Shown: positions 5,697-9,566 of the stretch, piece by piece | Layout: each line of letters starts with the position of its first letter | How positions within the stretch are numbered: position 1 is the stretch's first letter | DNA from: Clostridiales bacterium | GTDB taxonomy: Bacteria > Bacillota > Clostridia > Saccharofermentanales > Saccharofermentanaceae | Assembly (NCBI GenBank): GCA_017612755.1 | Contig: JAGAFH010000086.1 | Span: forward strand, 1 to 9,566 | Reading direction: 5' to 3' | Length of the DNA stretch: 9,566 bases | Translations under genes and position numbers: made by a program | The notes under the pieces: generated by a model | Told to the model about the DNA's origin: nothing | The model's input: only the letters and a program-made list of their open reading frames with translations | Databases searched by the model: none

Positions 5697-8336
5697 TCAG
5701 GCAAGTCCGTGTCCTTCCATCACTTCGTAAAGGTTGGCCTTTCCTTTCTGTTCCTCTTTGCCTCTTATAACGAACAGGAGGACGGTCAGGACAGTGGATA
5801 CAAGGAATATTCCAAGAAGTACCCTTATGCTGACGGGGAAGGGTTCGCCTCCGCCGATTGAGCTTCTGAAGGCTGCTACCGTATATGTGAAGGGCATGAA
5901 TCTGTTAAGTGCCTGGGCGAGAGGGCCGGAGAGCTCAATGGGATATGTTCCTGCGGAGCCTGCCAGCTGAAGCACCATAAATATCAGCATTATGAAACTT
6001 CCGATCTTGCCCAGAAGGACATTGAAGTAGTACATGATGGACATGAATGCAAGGGATGTAAGACATGCTACCAGTATGGTCTGAAGAAGCCTTGCGGGTT
6101 CAAATCCCAGGGTGACATGAAGGATCAGGACCAGGACCACAGCCTGAAGGAGAGCCATGGGATAGATGACGCTTGCCTTGCTGAGCCACCACCTGATGCC
6201 GGATGTGACGCCTTCATGCTCCGTAAGAGGATACATGAGACAGAAGGCAAGGCATGCTACCCAGAGGCCTACCGACATCATGTAAGCTGCCATCGCATGG
6301 CCGTTGTCATTTACATTCGTGAGCTTTGTCTCCCGGGTGTCAACGGGATTGGAGATCATCTGTGCATTGACTGTATCCTTGTTGGTGCTGTCAAGATCAG
6401 AAGCTCCGCTCTCAAGTCCGTCATAAAGATCTGTGGTTCCGTCTATAAGATCAGGCATTGCATCTGAAAGCCGGGAAGCTCCGTCGTTAAGGGCGCTGGC
6501 TCCGTCATAAAGCTGGGATGTTCCGTCGTTTAAGTCTCCTGCACCGCTGACCAGTGAAGAAGAACCGCTGAGGATCTGATCATTATTTGATATGAGCTGA
6601 TCCGCACCGGAGGAAAGGGCGCCGGCGCCACGGGAAAGATCAAGAGCACCGGTATTTAAAGTGGAAGCTCCGGCGGAAAGAGCGGCAGCACCTGTATTGA
6701 CAGTGGTGATACCGGTACTGAGTGTAGAGACGCCGGTAGCCAGTGTGGAAGCTCCTGTTGCCAGTGTGGATGCGCCTGTGTCAACATTGGTGACTCCGGT
6801 ACTGAGGGTGGCGGCACCGGTTGCCAGATCCGAGGCTCCGGATGCAACACTTGCAGCGCCTGTGGCAACGCTTGTTGCACCGGTGGCTGCTGTGGAAACG
6901 GCTGTACTGATGGAAGTTGCACCGCCTGTGATGGTATCTGACTGTCCGCTCAAAGTGGTCAGTCCGGTGTTCAGGGCAGAAGCTCCGTCGGCTGCGGAGG
7001 TGATAGAATCGCAAAGTCCGCCTTCTCCGTTAATGCCGCTGTCTATGGCTGTATAAGCCTGTGAAAGGGCAGTCAGGTTTTCCGATAATTCTGCCGGAAC
7101 AGCTCCTGCCTCTGAAAGGGCGGAAGCATAGGTGGCAAGACTTGAAAGAGAATCATTAAATGCCTCAGAGGAATCTCCCAGCCCTCCTTCTCCGCAGACA
7201 GCAGTTTCAAGCTGGTCAAGGCCTGTAGAAAGAGAAGCAGATCCTGTTGCCGCATTGTCAACGCCCTGGGTGTAGGCCGTAAGACCGGTAGTGAAAGCCG
7301 GCATGGAACTATGTAAGGTATTAAGACCTGTTGAAAGGCTGCTTGCACCGGTGGAAAGGGTGCCTGCTCCTGTAGAAAGAGTTGCGGCTCCCGTGGACAG
7401 ATTTGAAGCTCCGACCTTAAGGGCGCCCGTTCCGGCCGCCAGTGCATCCGCTCCGGTGGAAAGGTCATTTGCGCCTGTTACCAGGGTGCCTGCACCGGTC
7501 ACTAGTTGTGAAGTTCCGGAGGAAAGATCACTTGCTCCGGATGCCAGGGTAGTGGTTCCCTGATAAAGGGAGGCAGCGCCTGAGTTCAGCTGTCCTGCGC
7601 CGTCGTCGATATCGCAGGCGGCTGACATATAATCATTTAATCCGTTATTGAGTTCCTCGGCTCCTTCATAGAGCTGAGTGCTTCCGTCACTTAACTGTGA
7701 AACTCCTTCCGTAAGGTCTCCGGTACCGTTTGCAAGTTCACAGACGCCGTCGCTTAAGTCGTTCTCACCATCTATCAGAAGGGATGTTCCGTCGGCGGCA
7801 TCCCTGAGGTTTCCGGAGATGTCGTCCAGAGTCGACAAAAGGGACTCGGTATATGTCTCGGTCACTTTCTCCTGAAGGCTCTTTTCGATCTTATTCATGG
7901 CTGATTCGCTGAGCTTCATCGCGACATAGTTTGTGGCGGGGTTAGTCTCGTATAGAAGTTCCATCTTTTCGGGCTCTTGATCCAATACCGTAGAGGCATT
8001 GTGGGAGAAGTTTTCCGGAATGGTCACTACCATATAGTATGTTCCGTCCCGGAGCCCCTGTTCTGCGTCTTCGGAGCTCACAAACCTGAAATCAAGGGAT
8101 GCGTCTTCTTTAAGGTTGGTCACAAGATCGTCTCCCACCGTAAGTTCGCTTCCGTTAAATTCCACCGGATCGTCAAGATTGACTACGGCTACCGGAAGCT
8201 TGTCTATATCCCCGTAGGGATCCCACATGGATGCAAGGAACAGTCCTGCATATATGGACGGGATCAGGATGATCGCAAAGAGAACGATCATGAGGATGGG
8301 GTTGTGGAGAAGTCTTTTCCATTCCTGTCTTACCAT
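5697..8336 (-). CDS. YhgE/Pip-family membrane protein with long heptad-repeat ectodomain
   Basis: Large cell-envelope protein related to Bacillus YhgE, lactococcal phage-infection protein Pip and type VII secretion component EsaA; its function here is unknown. With the start at 8336 it has 879 residues. It begins MVRQEWKRLLHNP, then TM1 (about 12-36) and DPYGDIDKLPVAVVNLD, a family hallmark. Residues about 180-648 are a Gly/Ser/Thr/Leu-rich region with Gly every seventh residue in two long blocks. The C-terminus has about five membrane segments (approximately 680-702, 721-744, 750-776, 778-798, 836-857), of the ABC-2 permease type; no ATPase is present. ATG 8336 has AAAGGAG eight bases upstream; the in-frame ATG at 8366 has no well-spaced site and lies upstream of the predicted transcription start. 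It is followed by a hairpin terminator and the TetR gene, its likely regulator. Confidence 0.88.
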   Translation of the reverse strand: MVRQEWKRLLHNPILMIVLFAIILIPSIYAGLFLASMWDPYGDIDKLPVAVVNLDDPVEFNGSELTVGDDLVTNLKEDASLDFRFVSSEDAEQGLRDGTYYMVVTIPENFSHNASTVLDQEPEKMELLYETNPATNYVAMKLSESAMNKIEKSLQEKVTETYTESLLSTLDDISGNLRDAADGTSLLIDGENDLSDGVCELANGTGDLTEGVSQLSDGSTQLYEGAEELNNGLNDYMSAACDIDDGAGQLNSGAASLYQGTTTLASGASDLSSGTSQLVTGAGTLVTGANDLSTGADALAAGTGALKVGASNLSTGAATLSTGAGTLSTGASSLSTGLNTLHSSMPAFTTGLTAYTQGVDNAATGSASLSTGLDQLETAVCGEGGLGDSSEAFNDSLSSLATYASALSEAGAVPAELSENLTALSQAYTAIDSGINGEGGLCDSITSAADGASALNTGLTTLSGQSDTITGGATSISTAVSTAATGATSVATGAASVASGASDLATGAATLSTGVTNVDTGASTLATGASTLATGVSTLSTGITTVNTGAAALSAGASTLNTGALDLSRGAGALSSGADQLISNNDQILSGSSSLVSGAGDLNDGTSQLYDGASALNDGASRLSDAMPDLIDGTTDLYDGLESGASDLDSTNKDTVNAQMISNPVDTRETKLTNVNDNGHAMAAYMMSVGLWVACLAFCLMYPLTEHEGVTSGIRWWLSKASVIYPMALLQAVVLVLILHVTLGFEPARLLQTILVACLTSLAFMSIMYYFNVLLGKIGSFIMLIFMVLQLAGSAGTYPIELSGPLAQALNRFMPFTYTVAAFRSSIGGGEPFPVSIRVLLGIFLVSTVLTVLLFVIRGKEEQKGKANLYEVMEGHGLA
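6417..6881 (-). repeat. Coding heptad repeat block 2 in the YhgE/Pip-like gene (21-base period)
   Basis: Residues 486-640 of the protein carry Gly at nearly every seventh position in one unbroken register (22 steps), with units such as GASTLAT and GAATLST. At DNA level the period is 21 bases. Neighbouring units can be very similar: 6739-6759 and 6760-6780 match at 18 of 21 bases, suggesting recent unit duplication. The period keeps other reading frames open on both strands, but those frames are shadows. Confidence 0.85.
7326..7769 (-). repeat. Coding heptad repeat block 1 in the YhgE/Pip-like gene (21-base period)
   Basis: Residues 190-337 carry Gly every seven residues in one register (21 steps, one Gly missing near residue 239), with units such as GADALAA, GAATLST and GAGTLST. 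The block ends at about residue 337. The 148-residue stretch before block 2 breaks the register and contains two GEGGL motifs. Confidence 0.85.
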
Positions 8337-8344
8337 ATTTATCA

Positions 8345-8351
8345 CTCCTTT
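8345..8351 (-). promoter_or_regulatory. Ribosome binding site deciding the YhgE/Pip-like start
   Basis: AAAGGAG on the minus strand ends eight bases before ATG 8336. The alternative ATG at 8366 has only a GGAGG about 15 bases away, too far for efficient initiation. Confidence 0.8.
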
Positions 8352-8366
8352 ATCTGATGCTGCCAT

Positions 8367-8396
8367 ATGATATGTTCAGCCCCTCCGGACCTTCAA
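8367..8396 (-). promoter_or_regulatory. Probable promoter of the YhgE/Pip-like gene
   Basis: TTGAAG (8391-8396) and TATCAT (8367-8372) on the minus strand are 18 bases apart. The predicted start point is near 8360, giving a leader of about 24 bases that holds the ribosome site. The 11-base palindrome CATATGATATG (8364-8374) covers the -10 and is a candidate operator for the TetR-family protein. The hexamers are consensus-like but unproven. Confidence 0.5.
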
Positions 8397-8413
8397 TAGA
8401 CAAAAATGCTTCC

Positions 8414-8444
8414 GTGACTAAAAAGAACAGTGTTGTGCTATAAT
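8414..8444 (+). promoter_or_regulatory. Probable promoter of the cation efflux gene (extended -10)
   Basis: TGCTATAAT (8436-8444) is a perfect extended -10. The best -35 is GTGACT (8414-8419) at a long 19-base spacing, which an extended -10 can tolerate. The predicted start point is about 8451, leaving a 16-base AT-rich leader. This promoter diverges from that of the YhgE-like gene; the two -35 regions are about 18 bases apart. Confidence 0.6.
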
Positions 8445-8466
8445 TTAAAAGATATTTTTAAATAGG

Positions 8467-9566
8467 ATGGCAGAACGGGTGGACAGGCAGCAGAAGATAA
8501 TCAGGACGAGCATCATCGGCATAGGGGCAAATATCCTGCTGGCAGCTTTTAAAGCGTTAGTCGGACTTATGTCCAATTCCATCGCCATCATACTTGATGC
8601 TGTCAACAACTTAAGCGACGCCCTTTCCTCCACCATCACCATCATCGGCGCAAAGATCGCAGGGAAGAAGCCGGACAAGAAGCATCCTATGGGCCACGGC
8701 AGGGTGGAATATATAAGCACCGCAGTCATAGCCCTTCTGGTCCTCTATGCAGGTCTTACATCCCTTATCGAATCAGTTAAGAAGATCATATGGCCTGAGG
8801 TGCCGGATTATACTGCCACCACTTTTGTGATCGTTATCGTCGCCATCGCCGTGAAGATCTTTCTGAGCAGATATGTGAGTTCCGTAGGAAAGAAGGTCAA
8901 TTCCGATTCCCTGATGGCATCGGGAAAGGATGCCATGTTCGACGTCCTTATCTCCCTGACGACACTTATCGCGGCTGTTGTCTTCGTGCTCTGGCATATA
9001 AGCGTGGAGGCTTATCTCGGTGTTCTTATCTCCATCGTAATCATCAAGTCCGGTATAGAGATGATAAGAGAGGCCATAAGCAGGATAGTAGGCGAGAGGG
9101 TCAACAGCGACCTGAGCAAGAGTATCAAGGCTGCCGCAGCGGAGATCCCCGAAGTAAGAGGCGTGTATGATCTTCTGGTAAATAACTACGGACCTGAGAA
9201 TTATATAGCATCCCTTCACGTGGAAGTGGATGATACCATGACGGCAGATGAGATCGACCATATGACCAGAAAGATCCAGCATAATGTCTTTAAGAAGTGC
9301 GGGGTGCTGATAGCTGCTGTAGGCATCTATTCCAACAATACATGTGACGAGAAGGCCAGAGAGATGAAGGAGGAAGTCAGAAAGATAATAACTTCCCACG
9401 AGAATGTGATCCAGATCCACGGATTTTATGCGGACCACGGATCAAAGATCATCTCTGTTGACTATATTTCCGATTTCGATGCTCCCGATCCCAAGGGAGA
9501 ATATGCGAAGATATATGATGAGATAAAAGCAAAGTATCCTGATTACGATCTGAGGCTTACCCTGGA
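8467..9566 (+). CDS. Cation diffusion facilitator transporter, probably Mn2+ efflux (3' end outside window)
   Basis: Proton-driven metal exporter of the CDF family; 366 codons are open to the window end with no stop. It shows the N-terminal helix (SIIGIGANILLAAFKALVGL), TM2 with LDAVNNLSDA, the conserved HPMGHGRVEY loop (74-82), and TM5 with ASGKDAMFDV. The four transport-site positions read Asn47, Asp51, Asp155 and Asp159. Zinc exporters usually have His/Asp pairs, whereas an ND/DD set is the one reported for manganese exporters such as pneumococcal MntE, so Mn2+ is the inferred substrate. A cytoplasmic dimer domain (about 220-300) is followed by a further 65 or more residues, beyond the usual CDF length of about 300. 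ATG 8467 has no proper ribosome site; GTG at 8479 is an alternative start. Confidence 0.9.
   Translation, partial: MAERVDRQQKIIRTSIIGIGANILLAAFKALVGLMSNSIAIILDAVNNLSDALSSTITIIGAKIAGKKPDKKHPMGHGRVEYISTAVIALLVLYAGLTSLIESVKKIIWPEVPDYTATTFVIVIVAIAVKIFLSRYVSSVGKKVNSDSLMASGKDAMFDVLISLTTLIAAVVFVLWHISVEAYLGVLISIVIIKSGIEMIREAISRIVGERVNSDLSKSIKAAAAEIPEVRGVYDLLVNNYGPENYIASLHVEVDDTMTADEIDHMTRKIQHNVFKKCGVLIAAVGIYSNNTCDEKAREMKEEVRKIITSHENVIQIHGFYADHGSKIISVDYISDFDAPDPKGEYAKIYDEIKAKYPDYDLRLTL

Noticed and set aside
6661..7056. Plus-strand open frame of 131 codons rich in Ala, Pro and Val
   Set aside because: It is antisense to the heptad repeat of the YhgE-like gene. The 21-base period keeps several frames open, and the product is a mirror of the repeat with no ribosome site. 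The same holds for the plus frame at 7291-7563 and the minus frames at 6656-6922 and 7073-7468.
6400..7770. Regularly spaced short repeats resembling a CRISPR or minisatellite array
   Set aside because: The period is exactly 21 bases, in frame and degenerate at codon level, and it encodes Gly-xxx-Leu heptads; there are no unique spacers.
8337..8366. Ten-residue longer start for the YhgE-like protein at 8366
   Set aside because: It has no ribosome site at a proper distance, and the predicted start point near 8360 lies downstream of it.
8425..8436. GAACAGTGTTGT near the efflux gene promoter as a second LexA box
   Set aside because: The half sites do not fit GAAC-N4-GTTC, because the second half is TTGT.
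8773..9438. Minus-strand open frame of 221 codons
   Set aside because: It is antisense to the CDF transporter gene, whose plus-strand frame is open to the window end with clear family motifs.

Overview
The window looks like a chromosomal segment of an anaerobic Gram-positive bacterium, most likely Lachnospiraceae or a close Clostridia relative. Pointers are a Y-family polymerase with its clostridial small partner, a LexA box of the Bacillus/Clostridium GAAC-N4-GTTC type, a YhgE/Pip envelope protein beside a TetR regulator, strong AGGAGG ribosome sites, and a proteome rich in Lys, Gly and Ile. I cannot name a genus. There is no rRNA, tRNA, CRISPR array, insertion sequence or phage module, and no gene-free stretch longer than about 130 bases.

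Left part (1-2548): the end of a CaxA/YrbG-type sodium/calcium exchanger runs into xseA and xseB, the two subunits of exonuclease VII, with tiny or negative spacing (probable operon). The XseA subunit is unusual. It has a DUF5710 domain fused to its N-terminus, a short coiled coil, and a His where E. coli has Asp in the GHExD active-site motif. A HAD-family phosphatase on the opposite strand ends tail-to-tail with xseB, the two genes sharing the four bases TTAA.

Middle (2549-5612): a short divergent promoter region separates the phosphatase from a small MscS-type mechanosensitive channel. The channel gene converges on a minus-strand SOS pair: a UmuC/DinB-like Y-family polymerase with a beta-clamp motif, then a 63-residue YolD-like protein coupled by an ATGA overlap. 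A canonical LexA box sits in the polymerase promoter, and promoter geometry places transcription start on the A of the ATG, predicting a leaderless SOS-induced mRNA. Upstream is a TetR-family regulator whose own promoter has the same leaderless geometry.

Right part (5613-9566): a 13-bp hairpin terminator separates the TetR gene from a large YhgE/Pip-family membrane protein. Its extracellular region is built from two similarly long blocks of a strict seven-residue Gly repeat, 148 and 155 residues, around a tip-like insert. The TetR protein probably controls this gene, as in the yhgD-yhgE pair of Bacillus. Divergent to it is a cation diffusion facilitator, cut by the window end, whose metal-site residues (N/D, D/D) resemble manganese exporters and which has a long C-terminal extension.

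I see no wholly new multi-gene system. The points most worth following are the DUF5710-XseA fusion with its altered active site, the predicted leaderless SOS promoter, and the two-armed repeat stalk of the YhgE-like protein.
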